From Candidatus Poribacteria bacterium (lineage in GTDB: Bacteria > Poribacteria > WGA-4E > WGA-3G), in contig VXZL01000525.1 in NCBI GenBank assembly GCA_009845505.1, positions 1 through 5,486 of the forward strand: DNA of 5,486 bases, in the 5' to 3' direction. Both the position numbers and the translations under genes were made by a program. The notes under the pieces are model-generated. The model had not been told where the DNA came from. It was given only the letters and a program-made list of their open reading frames with translations, and searched no databases. Positions 1 to 5,486 of this stretch are shown here, in pieces (the stretch's first letter is position 1; each line of letters begins with the position of its first letter).

Positions 1-746
1 ATTGTAAAGGTGAATTGATTGAACGTGAGGACTTTTCTGAAGATTTAGCGGCGTTCAAATTCCGTGTCGATCAGCAGTTGCCATTTATACCCGGGCAATA
101 CGCTACAATCGGTTTTCAAGTTGACGAAAAGATTGTCCAACGTCCCTACTCCATCGTCTCCTCACCGCACGAGCCCTTTATGGAGGTTTTCGTGGAATTG
201 GTGCCGGAGGGTGCGACAACGCCTCTCTTTTGGGAACTGAAATTGGGAGACAGTGTGTTTATCCGAGACCGTCTCGTCGGTAGGTTTGTCTTGGACACGG
301 AGAGTGGTATGACGCGTCATGTTATGGCGGGAACTGTCACGGGTGCTGCGCCGTATATTAGCATTGCAAGAACACAGAAAATCGAGCAGGAACAGGGCAA
401 AGCAAGTCCACATCAAATCTTAGCGATTGTCGGTGCGAGCCGTTCGTGGGAACTTGGCTATTACATGGATGAACTCAATGAACTCGCTGCGCAAGAGGAG
501 TGGTTCACCTTTGTTCCGACGGTGAGTCGTCCGTGGGAGGACCCTGACTGGCAAGGCGAGAGCGGACGTGCCGAAGATGTGGTTCGGAAATACGGCGATC
601 AACTCGGCTATGACCACACAAACGCCGTCGTCTATGCGTGCGGACATCCGCAGATGATTGAGAATGCAAAAGCGATCTGGGCGCGTGCGCGTTTCCCTGA
701 AGAACGAATTAAAGAGGAAAAATTCTTTGTGATGAAGGAAGAGTAG
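1..746 (+). CDS. fpr: Ferredoxin/flavodoxin-NADP+ reductase, 5'-truncated by the window edge
   Basis: This is an FAD-dependent oxidoreductase of the bacterial Fpr family, which moves electrons between NADPH and ferredoxin or flavodoxin in the cytoplasm. The frame is open from base 3 to the TAG at 744-746, giving 247 visible residues. E. coli Fpr has 248, so probably only a handful of N-terminal residues are missing. The TTG at 15 is internal, because in-frame codons upstream of it (C-K-G-E) fit the family's first beta strand. Visible motifs, counted from the first full codon, are PGQY near 30, the FAD-binding RPYS at 47-50, the NADP pyrophosphate loop G-T-V-T-G-A-A-P at 110-117 followed by YISI, V-S-R-P near 174, and C-G-H-P-Q-M at 213-218. 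In the NADP loop a Val replaces the second Gly of the usual T-G-T-G pattern. The family assignment is strong. The physiological partner is not visible here. Confidence 0.9.
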   Translation, partial: CKGELIEREDFSEDLAAFKFRVDQQLPFIPGQYATIGFQVDEKIVQRPYSIVSSPHEPFMEVFVELVPEGATTPLFWELKLGDSVFIRDRLVGRFVLDTESGMTRHVMAGTVTGAAPYISIARTQKIEQEQGKASPHQILAIVGASRSWELGYYMDELNELAAQEEWFTFVPTVSRPWEDPDWQGESGRAEDVVRKYGDQLGYDHTNAVVYACGHPQMIENAKAIWARARFPEERIKEEKFFVMKEE

Positions 747-782
747 TCGGATAGAAATCGACGCTCATAAAAGACTTAACTT

Positions 783-826
783 AAACAGCGGTATTACGCG
801 GAGGGTTCTGCGTGATGCCGCTGTTT
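783..826. terminator. Probable bidirectional terminator hairpin between convergent genes
   Basis: The arms at 783-799 and 810-826 can pair over 17 bp, with two G-U wobbles, around a 10-base loop at 800-809. The stem starts AAACAGCGG and closes CCGCTGTTT, so on the + strand it ends in TTTT followed by GTGT. On the - strand it ends in GTTT followed by AAGTT, a weaker U-tract. It lies 36 bases after the reductase stop and 13 bases after the stop of the convergent WD40-protease gene, where a shared Rho-independent terminator is expected. The stem is seen directly; termination is inferred. Confidence 0.75.
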
Positions 827-839
827 TGTGTAATTGGTA

Positions 840-3257
840 TCATTCCACCGTTTGAAGTAATGCCTTGAGATAATTGGACGGGACAGCGAAGTGGAGATTC
901 TGAGCGTAGTCGGCTTGATACCCTGAAGTAGCAATACCTATCACTTCGCCTTTACTATTTAGCACAGCACCTCCACTGTTTCCCGGGGAAATGGGTGCTG
1001 TTATTTGAATCCATTTATTGTCTCCCTCGCCTCTAATACTACTGACGATACCGTCTGAAACTGTCCCTTCCCAGCCTCGGGGATTCCCGACAGCATAAAT
1101 ATCTTCGCCAATTTGAACGGAATCGCTATCGGCAAGCGATAGTACAGGCGTGTTAAGAGATGATACCCGTAGTAAAGCCAAGTCATGTGTCGGGTCTGTT
1201 GCTGCAATATCTTCAACCCAATACGTTGTCTCGTCACCAACCGATTTAAAGTACATTTTGCTTGCCTGTTTAATAACATGATAGTTAGTCGCAATATGTC
1301 CAGGGTGAACAAAAAAACCGCTACCATATCCAACAGACTTCCCGTTAGCATCCAGTGTGTTGAGAGCAACTGTAGATGCTAAGGCTTTTTTAGCGATTTC
1401 TTGGGCAGTCTGTTCCATAGTATTGCGTTCTTGCGGAATGGTAGCTGATACAGATGTACTGCCCTCTGATGGAGGAATGTTGGATTCATCTGCATTGCGA
1501 AGTACTTCATTCACATTCCAAAGTAAAATGGTCCCGTCTTCGCTACCACTAATAAGCGTGTTACTATCCGAAGAAAAAATGAGGGCGGTCATCTTTTGCG
1601 TGTGATGTGTAAATATACGAATTTTACGAACCTTATCTTCTCTAAAATCGAATAACCAGATTTGCCCTACTTTATCCCCGATTGCAAGAAAGTCAGCAGT
1701 CGGAGAAAAGGCCAAGGCGGTAATTGCCGTGAATGCTCCTCTGCCACTCCACATCTCTTGACCCGTAGAATTCCAACGCCGAATCATTCCATTCTCTTCG
1801 CCGCTGAAAAGGTGGTTGCCATCAAAGACGAACGTTAACGCAGTAATAGTGCTCTGAGCACCTCTGAGTATTTGTAGTTCTGTTCTGTTTTGAACATCCA
1901 AGAGGTAAATTCTGCCATCTGCACCACCGCTGGCAAGTATAGTTTCCGCAGGAGAAAGTGCCAGCGCGGTAATACCCAGTGTATTTCCTGTCAGTGTTGT
2001 TTGCAGGCTATCTTCACCTGGGAGCGAGAGGTCTGATATGAAAATGGCCCCATTTTCACTGCCAGCACTGACAAGCGTTTTGCCATTTTTTGAAAAAGCG
2101 ACTGCCTCTGTTAATCCGCTGTGGTCTTGAAGTTTGGAAAGCTGTCTACCTGTGCTTGCGTCCCACAATCGGAGTTTATTATCTAATCCAGTACCGCAGG
2201 CGAGGATGCGGTTATCTTCTGTATGTGTCAATGCTTTGACTCCGCCAGTATGTCCTTTAAGTTCTAACCGTTTTTGAAAAAGACGCATATTCCATAGTCG
2301 GACTGTTCCATCTAAACTGCCACTTGCGAGGGTAGTACCATCTGGTGATAATGTGACTGTTGGTACTATATCATTGTGTCCAGTAAGTGTGGATGTAAGC
2401 TCACGAGTATTGGTGTCCCATACTCGAATTTCACTATCTGCCCCACTGGTAGCAAAATTACGTCCATCTTGTGAGAAATTCACTGCGTAGATAGGCATAT
2501 TATGTTGCGTTGGTTCGTCGAGTCTACCACCCGGTGCTACAAGATTCCATAATTGAACTGTACCATCGAGACTTGCACTGATAAGGATTTGACCGTTTGG
2601 TGAGAAATCTATCTCCCAAACTGAATCTGTATGTCCGTGAAACTCGTAGATACGATCTCCGGTTCCAGCATCCCACACCTGAATTGTGCCGTCCTCACTT
2701 CCACCGGCTATCATTTGACTATCTTGTGAGAAATCTATAGTATTAATGGCACTATTATATGGCAAAATTGCCATAAGTGCTTCGGTATTAACATTCCAGA
2801 CGCGAATTGTATTGTCAGCACTTCCACTAGCGAGCATGCTACCATCTGGCGAAAACGCGACAGCATGAATCTCACCGTTGTGTCCTGTGAAAGTAGACAA
2901 AGGTCTATGGTTCCCGGTGTTGGTATCCCATAATCTAACTGTTTGATCCCAATGTGCTGCTGCAAGCATGAGACCGCCTGGGGAATATGATACAGCGTTG
3001 GCACCCCCCATAATTCCAGAAAACAACACCTGCTCTTTTCCAGTCCGAACGTCGTAGATCCAGACACCGATGGTGGTTGCGACCGCTAATTGATCACTGT
3101 AGGGAGAAAATTTTATGTCTTTTACCCAACCTTTGCCAAAACGGGCTGTCGCGTACTGCGGTAAATGCCATTGGGCGGAATCCTGTGCAAAAGTATTGGG
3201 TAGAAATAGACTTGTGGTTAGTAGGCATACTATAAGTGATTGGTAAACTTTTTTCAT
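840..3257 (-). CDS. Exported WD40-repeat protein with C-terminal HtrA/S1C-like serine protease domain
   Basis: This 805-residue protein starts with a signal peptide: a basic MKK, a hydrophobic core and a likely cleavage after T-F-A at residue 24. It therefore acts outside the cytoplasm. Residues about 40-585 hold 13 WD40 repeats spaced 41-45 residues apart. Their closing strands read WIYD, VRLWD, IRVWN, IQVWD, VQLWN, IRVWD, VRLWN, LRLWD, IFISD, IYLLD, IRRWN, IWLFD and ILLWN. A Ser/Pro/Glu-rich linker (about 586-620) leads to a trypsin-like domain at 622-805. The catalytic residues are His660 in TNYHVI, Asp692 in HDLALL and Ser761 in PGNSGGAV, followed by GEVIGIATSG. All three triad codons are intact, so the protease is probably active. 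There is no PDZ domain, unlike DegP/DegS. The propellers probably bind a protein partner or substrate for the protease; the target is unknown. The ATG at 3257 is supported by a good Shine-Dalgarno and directly precedes the signal peptide. The gene follows the toxin-antitoxin pair by 54 bases and converges on the reductase gene. Confidence 0.92.
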   Translation of the reverse strand: MKKVYQSLIVCLLTTSLFLPNTFAQDSAQWHLPQYATARFGKGWVKDIKFSPYSDQLAVATTIGVWIYDVRTGKEQVLFSGIMGGANAVSYSPGGLMLAAAHWDQTVRLWDTNTGNHRPLSTFTGHNGEIHAVAFSPDGSMLASGSADNTIRVWNVNTEALMAILPYNSAINTIDFSQDSQMIAGGSEDGTIQVWDAGTGDRIYEFHGHTDSVWEIDFSPNGQILISASLDGTVQLWNLVAPGGRLDEPTQHNMPIYAVNFSQDGRNFATSGADSEIRVWDTNTRELTSTLTGHNDIVPTVTLSPDGTTLASGSLDGTVRLWNMRLFQKRLELKGHTGGVKALTHTEDNRILACGTGLDNKLRLWDASTGRQLSKLQDHSGLTEAVAFSKNGKTLVSAGSENGAIFISDLSLPGEDSLQTTLTGNTLGITALALSPAETILASGGADGRIYLLDVQNRTELQILRGAQSTITALTFVFDGNHLFSGEENGMIRRWNSTGQEMWSGRGAFTAITALAFSPTADFLAIGDKVGQIWLFDFREDKVRKIRIFTHHTQKMTALIFSSDSNTLISGSEDGTILLWNVNEVLRNADESNIPPSEGSTSVSATIPQERNTMEQTAQEIAKKALASTVALNTLDANGKSVGYGSGFFVHPGHIATNYHVIKQASKMYFKSVGDETTYWVEDIAATDPTHDLALLRVSSLNTPVLSLADSDSVQIGEDIYAVGNPRGWEGTVSDGIVSSIRGEGDNKWIQITAPISPGNSGGAVLNSKGEVIGIATSGYQADYAQNLHFAVPSNYLKALLQTVE

Positions 3258-3266
3258 AGAGTCAAG

Positions 3267-3274
3267 TTCCTTTT
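3267..3274 (-). promoter_or_regulatory. Ribosome binding site of the WD40-protease gene
   Basis: The - strand reads AAAAGGAA, ending nine bases before the ATG at 3257. It fixes the start codon directly ahead of the signal peptide. The whole 54-base gap (3258-3311) shows no convincing -35/-10 pair and no hairpin with a U-tract. This leaves room for read-through transcription from the toxin-antitoxin genes. Confidence 0.65.
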
Positions 3275-3311
3275 ATCGTGTGATTAACCGATTTTTTCCG
3301 GACAGATTAGG

Positions 3312-3518
3312 CTATGAAACGAGATTATTGATGGCATGCCGTAGCCATTGAGAAAATCTCTTGGTCCATCTGGGTAAATCCTCAGCAATTCCAGAGGTGT
3401 TTTCCGGCTCCTGAGTTTGTAACTCTTCCCAACGTTTTTGCGCGAGCACTGAGATTTCCTCAAACGTGCCTTTTTCTTTCAGATACTCCTCAAACTTGCT
3501 TCCATGATACTTATTCAT
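3312..3518 (-). CDS. Small putative antitoxin, HigA-like N-terminus without a recognisable HTH
   Basis: This 68-residue, charged, probably cytoplasmic protein is encoded directly after the HigB-like toxin. Its ATG (3516-3518) overlaps the toxin's TAA by one base (TAATG), and GGGAG at 3528-3532 lies nine bases upstream, so translation is probably coupled. Residues about 5-35 (H-G-S-K-F-E-E-Y-L-K-E-K-G, then A-Q-K-R) resemble, from memory, the opening of many XRE-type HigA antitoxins. Those usually continue into a helix-turn-helix and reach about 100 residues. Here the chain instead goes through E-P-E-N-T-S-G to a short Trp- and Arg-containing tail (about 48-65) that could form an amphipathic helix, then stops. 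Only 54 bases remain before the next gene, too few for a detached HTH. Position and coupling make it the best candidate to neutralise the toxin; whether it binds DNA is doubtful. It could also be a decayed antitoxin. Confidence 0.7.
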   Translation of the reverse strand: MNKYHGSKFEEYLKEKGTFEEISVLAQKRWEELQTQEPENTSGIAEDLPRWTKRFSQWLRHAINNLVS

Positions 3519-3877
3519 TATGACAGACTCCCATTTTTTATTAAGTCTCTTCGTTTTCGAGCCAAGCGTAAATCCTTTCGGGGTGTCCTTCTCGACTTCT
3601 TGATAAAACCGTGTAGGAGAATCATCCTTCGGCCTTCGAGAGTAAACAAAACCCGTGCGATACGTCTTCCTTCACTGATACGACTACGAATTTCCCATAA
3701 TTGCTTTTCACTCAGCATCTTCTTAACAAGACTCGTGCGAAGCACCTGGGGCCAATGTTCTGCTACTATTCTGATATCAGTATCAATTATGTTGGCATCT
3801 TCCTGACCAAGGTCGCTGAGCCATGCTCGTACAGGTTCATTTCCGCTGGGAGTGCGAAAAAAGACGGCATCAAGCAT
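3518..3877 (-). CDS. higB: HigB/RelE-superfamily toxin, phage Gp49-like family
   Basis: This 119-residue protein matches the Gp49-like (HigB) branch of the RelE/ParE superfamily, whose members typically cleave mRNA on the ribosome and stop translation. The family core is visible: L-W-E-I-R at 60-64, a basic R-R-I-A-R-V-L-F at 71-78, the hydrophobic strand M-I-L-L-H-G-F to residue 91, then K-K-S-R-R-T-P at 93-99 and a basic C-terminal helix (K-D-L-R-L-A-R-K-R-R). Length and order of elements are normal for the family, and nothing looks broken. I chose the ATG at 3877 because GGAG lies five bases upstream. A TTG at 3892 in the same frame would add five residues but has no Shine-Dalgarno. The toxin-first order with an overlapping downstream partner is typical of higBA. 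A strong promoter lies about 50 bases upstream. The family call is firm; RNase activity is inferred from the family. Confidence 0.85.
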   Translation of the reverse strand: MLDAVFFRTPSGNEPVRAWLSDLGQEDANIIDTDIRIVAEHWPQVLRTSLVKKMLSEKQLWEIRSRISEGRRIARVLFTLEGRRMILLHGFIKKSRRTPRKDLRLARKRRDLIKNGSLS

Positions 3878-3881
3878 GGGG

Positions 3882-3886
3882 TCTCC
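3882..3886 (-). promoter_or_regulatory. Ribosome binding site deciding the toxin start
   Basis: GGAGA on the - strand (GGAG at 3883-3886) lies five bases before the ATG at 3875-3877. It favours that start over the upstream in-frame TTG at 3890-3892, which follows an AT-rich stretch with no Shine-Dalgarno. Confidence 0.65.
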
Positions 3887-3928
3887 GTTCAAAATAAGGA
3901 AAGTGGACAGATATTTTCAAGTCTCAGA

Positions 3929-3958
3929 ATTATAACACGATTTGAGAGATTAAGTCAA
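3929..3958 (-). promoter_or_regulatory. Near-consensus sigma70 promoter for the toxin-antitoxin genes
   Basis: On the - strand, TTGACT (3953-3958) and TATAAT (3929-3934) are separated by 18 bases. A TG one base ahead of TATAAT gives an extended -10 element. The -35 matches five of six consensus bases and the -10 all six. Transcription would start near 3921-3923, leaving a leader of roughly 45 bases before the toxin ATG. It is the only strong promoter-like match I found in the window, and it sits where an autoregulated toxin-antitoxin promoter is expected. Confidence 0.75.
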
Positions 3959-3998
3959 GGAATCGACAGGTGTGCGGTTGTGTAGGTATGAATCTCTC
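3944..3998. repeat. Widely spaced 8-bp inverted repeat flanking the toxin-antitoxin promoter
   Basis: On the + strand GAGAGATT (3944-3951) and AATCTCTC (3991-3998) are perfect reverse complements separated by 39 bases. The first arm lies in the spacer directly next to the -35 box; the second lies upstream of the promoter. Toxin-antitoxin complexes often bind paired sites around their promoter, so this could be an operator. Eight bases is short enough to occur by chance. Confidence 0.3.
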
Positions 3999-4016
3999 TG
4001 ATCCTTGTGATCAAAG
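3996..4016 (-). repeat. Small hairpin directly after the TPR gene stop
   Basis: Read on the - strand, CTTTGATC, a 5-base loop (ACAAG) and GATCAGAG can form an 8-bp stem with one G-U pair. It starts at the base next to the TPR gene's stop codon. No U-tract follows (the next bases are AGATTCATACC), so it is at best a weak terminator or a 3'-end stabilising element. The palindromic core TGATC-N5-GATCA could equally be a protein binding site upstream of the toxin promoter. Confidence 0.35.
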
Positions 4017-5486
4017 TTAATCGGCTATGAACTCTATAAGCCTGCGTGGTGGTTCGTAATTTGGATCAATTCTGAGAGCAGCTTCAGCAGCTTCCCTTGC
4101 TTCTTTAAAATGTCCACGTTTTAAGTAAGCAAGAGCAAGGTTAAAATACGCTTCTTCAAACTGTTCATCAATGTCAATCGCCTTTCTAAGTACTTCTATT
4201 GCCTTGGTATATTTTTCTTGTTCAATATAAACTGCCCCGAGATAACAGTAAGCCTCTTTAAACTCCGAATCAAGAGCAATGGTTTTCTTAAATTCTTCAA
4301 TCGCTTTCTCGTATTGTTCTTCGCCAAAAAGCACCCATCCACTTCTATAGTACCTTTCTTTGATTTTTAACTTAAGCTCATCAGCAGGTGTGTAATTTGG
4401 GTTACGGCTTAACGCTTGTTTCACTTTCTTAACGGCAGCTTCAAGATCGCCTTTATTGAGATACTCGTGGCCTTGATTAACGAACCGCTCGTAATCAGGT
4501 TTAGGTTCTGGATCATCTGTATCATCAGGTTCTGGATCAGGGGATAACTCTTGAGCAGCCCTATTACTCAATTCTTGCATGCGACTGAGCCATTCGCGAA
4601 CTGTAGGATCATGATTGTCTTCATATTTTGCGTTGGCTTTCTCAACGACATGGATAACTGATTGGTATTTGGATAGATCCCCAGATAACTCTTCTGCCCA
4701 GTCGCTATATGCCAGAGTTAGATAGTAGTAGGCGTTGATGTCATACCGGCTATTTTCATAACCAGTGGTAATTTTTTTGAAGACCTCAACCGGTTTGGAA
4801 AATAATGTTGAATCCATCTGAGCGGCTTCGTAATAGCATCTACCACACCAATAAAGTCCGTAGACCCTATCATCAACGGATAAATTCCTATTAAGAAGCT
4901 TCTCATAAACTTCAGCTGCCTTTAACCATTGTCTTTCCAATCGAAGTAGTCTTGCTTTGACAAAAAGTTCGCCAATAGGTTCCTTTGGTCTTCTCCTGTT
5001 TCTGTCAGGATTAGGAACCAGGTAGGTACGATGGTATGCCCTATATAATTTTTCTTTTCGATCTCCATCAGTAATACTATACATAGCTTCTTCATAGTAT
5101 TTTCGAGCAGTTGCATAGTCCTTCGCTTCAAGATGGATTTCTGCTTTTCCGACGTAGGCATCCGTAACATATTCGCTTTTAGGGTATTGTTTGGTGATCT
5201 GTGTATAGCGTTCATAGGCATCGTGGATTTTGCCTTGTTCTTGTAAGTCGGATGCTTTTTTCAGCAATTGTTTTGCTCTATCGTCAGGTTCTGGACTTTC
5301 TGATTCACGTTGCCGATCCTCATCGTTTCTTTCATTGCGTTCTGCTTCCCCCGTCAATTCAGAAATACGTCGTTCTGCTTCCCCCGTCAATTCAGAATGT
5401 GGGAACCTTTCAACCAATTCTTGGAATTTCGCCAGAGCTGCATCGTAGTTCTCCTGTTGATAGTTAATTTCCGCAACCCTATAAAG
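4017..5486 (-). CDS. TPR-repeat protein, N-terminus beyond the window
   Basis: The frame is open from the right edge to the TAA at 4017-4019, giving 489 residues. The TTG at 5417 is internal, because the 23 in-frame residues upstream of it already form a TPR helix pair (A-E-I-N-Y-Q-Q-E-N-Y-D-A-A-L). TPR-like units lie at about 1-30, 71-104, 109-140, 172-201 and 208-246 (numbered from the right edge), and four regular units fill 332-477, ending in R-I-D-P-N-Y. Two acidic, Pro-rich linkers (S-P-E-P-D-D near 64-69 and D-P-E-P-D-D-T-D-D-P-E-P near 316-328) split the protein into segments. The first visible unit, with F-Q-E-L-V-E-R-F-P-H-S, resembles BamD/YbgF-type envelope TPRs, but the signal or lipoprotein region that would decide location is outside the window. 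TPRs mediate protein-protein contacts; no enzymatic motif is visible. It ends 139 bases before the toxin ATG, with that gene's promoter in between. Confidence 0.85.
   Translation of the reverse strand, partial: LYRVAEINYQQENYDAALAKFQELVERFPHSELTGEAERRISELTGEAERNERNDEDRQRESESPEPDDRAKQLLKKASDLQEQGKIHDAYERYTQITKQYPKSEYVTDAYVGKAEIHLEAKDYATARKYYEEAMYSITDGDRKEKLYRAYHRTYLVPNPDRNRRRPKEPIGELFVKARLLRLERQWLKAAEVYEKLLNRNLSVDDRVYGLYWCGRCYYEAAQMDSTLFSKPVEVFKKITTGYENSRYDINAYYYLTLAYSDWAEELSGDLSKYQSVIHVVEKANAKYEDNHDPTVREWLSRMQELSNRAAQELSPDPEPDDTDDPEPKPDYERFVNQGHEYLNKGDLEAAVKKVKQALSRNPNYTPADELKLKIKERYYRSGWVLFGEEQYEKAIEEFKKTIALDSEFKEAYCYLGAVYIEQEKYTKAIEVLRKAIDIDEQFEEAYFNLALAYLKRGHFKEAREAAEAALRIDPNYEPPRRLIEFIAD
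4504..4539. repeat. Short direct repeat coding an acidic Pro-rich linker
   Basis: GGTTCTGGATCA occurs at 4504-4515 and again at 4528-4539, a 24-base period. On the - strand it encodes the D-P-E-P units of the linker between the middle and C-terminal TPR segments. A related stretch, TCAGGTTCTGGA, recurs at 5284-5295 and encodes the other linker (S-P-E-P-D-D). Frame is kept throughout. Confidence 0.6.
5338..5397. repeat. In-frame tandem duplication, 33-base period, within the TPR gene
   Basis: An identical 27-base stretch occurs at 5338-5364 and 5371-5397, a period of 33 bases or 11 codons. On the - strand it encodes S-E-L-T-G-E-A-E-R twice, first followed by R-I and then by N-E. The copies show no substitutions, so the duplication is recent or kept uniform. 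It lies between the first visible TPR and the acidic linker and lengthens a charged helix by 11 residues without a frameshift. Confidence 0.85.

Noticed and set aside
162..647. Open frames on the - strand inside the reductase gene
   Set aside because: They lie wholly opposite a clear Fpr-family gene, have no recognisable motifs, and look like antisense shadows.
1001..1605. Open frames on both strands inside the protease part of the WD40-protease gene
   Set aside because: The triad-bearing frame is continuous here and the others lack motifs or good start signals.
2735..3067. 110-residue - strand frame inside the WD40 region
   Set aside because: It overlaps the continuous WD40 frame and its translation shows no family features; repeat periodicity explains its openness.
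3216..3227. Lipobox in the WD40-protease signal peptide (L-I-V-C near residues 8-11)
   Set aside because: The residue before Cys is Val, not Gly, Ala or Ser, and the hydrophobic core continues past it; signal peptidase I cleavage after T-F-A fits better.
3890..3892. TTG as the toxin start codon
   Set aside because: It has no ribosome binding site, while the ATG 15 bases downstream has GGAG at good spacing.
3504..3985. Open + strand frames opposite the toxin
   Set aside because: They are arginine-rich or hydrophobic shadows of the toxin gene without a Shine-Dalgarno or a recognisable domain.
5415..5417. TTG as the start of the TPR gene
   Set aside because: The frame stays open to the window edge and the upstream residues continue a TPR helix pair.
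5201..5467. Open + strand frames opposite the tandem duplication
   Set aside because: Their repeated peptides simply reflect the 33-base duplication read on the wrong strand.

Overview
This window is bacterial chromosomal DNA of moderate GC content. It holds one gene on the + strand facing four on the - strand, all with ordinary start codons, Shine-Dalgarno sites and tight spacing. I see no rRNA, tRNA, CRISPR array or insertion sequence. An exported protein combining many WD40 repeats with a trypsin-like protease, next to a large TPR protein and a HigB-type toxin, suggests a large-genome environmental bacterium. Candidatus Poribacteria or a similar uncultured lineage is my best guess, from general impression only; Planctomycetes-like or cyanobacterial groups are not excluded.

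Layout from left to right. Positions 1-746 (+) hold the 3' part of a ferredoxin/flavodoxin-NADP+ reductase whose first few codons lie before the window. A long inverted repeat at 783-826 sits in the 93-base gap between this gene and the convergent one and looks like a shared terminator. Positions 840-3257 (-) encode an 805-residue exported protein: signal peptide, about 13 WD40 repeats, a short linker and a C-terminal HtrA/S1C-type serine protease with an intact His-Asp-Ser triad. Positions 3312-3877 (-) hold a two-gene toxin-antitoxin module. The HigB/Gp49-type toxin comes first and overlaps by one base (TAATG) a 68-residue partner that looks like the head of a HigA antitoxin without its helix-turn-helix. 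A near-consensus extended -10 promoter lies just upstream at 3929-3958. Positions 4017-5486 (-) hold most of a TPR-repeat protein whose start lies beyond the right edge.

How they may work together. The toxin and its partner are translationally coupled and have their own promoter. Only 54 bases, with no clear terminator or promoter, separate the partner from the WD40-protease gene, so the three may be transcribed together. The WD40-protease is exported and the toxin-antitoxin pair is cytoplasmic, so a shared transcript would not by itself mean a shared function. The TPR protein and the WD40-protease are both repeat scaffolds, but a functional link between them is speculation. The reductase belongs to a separate, convergent transcription unit.
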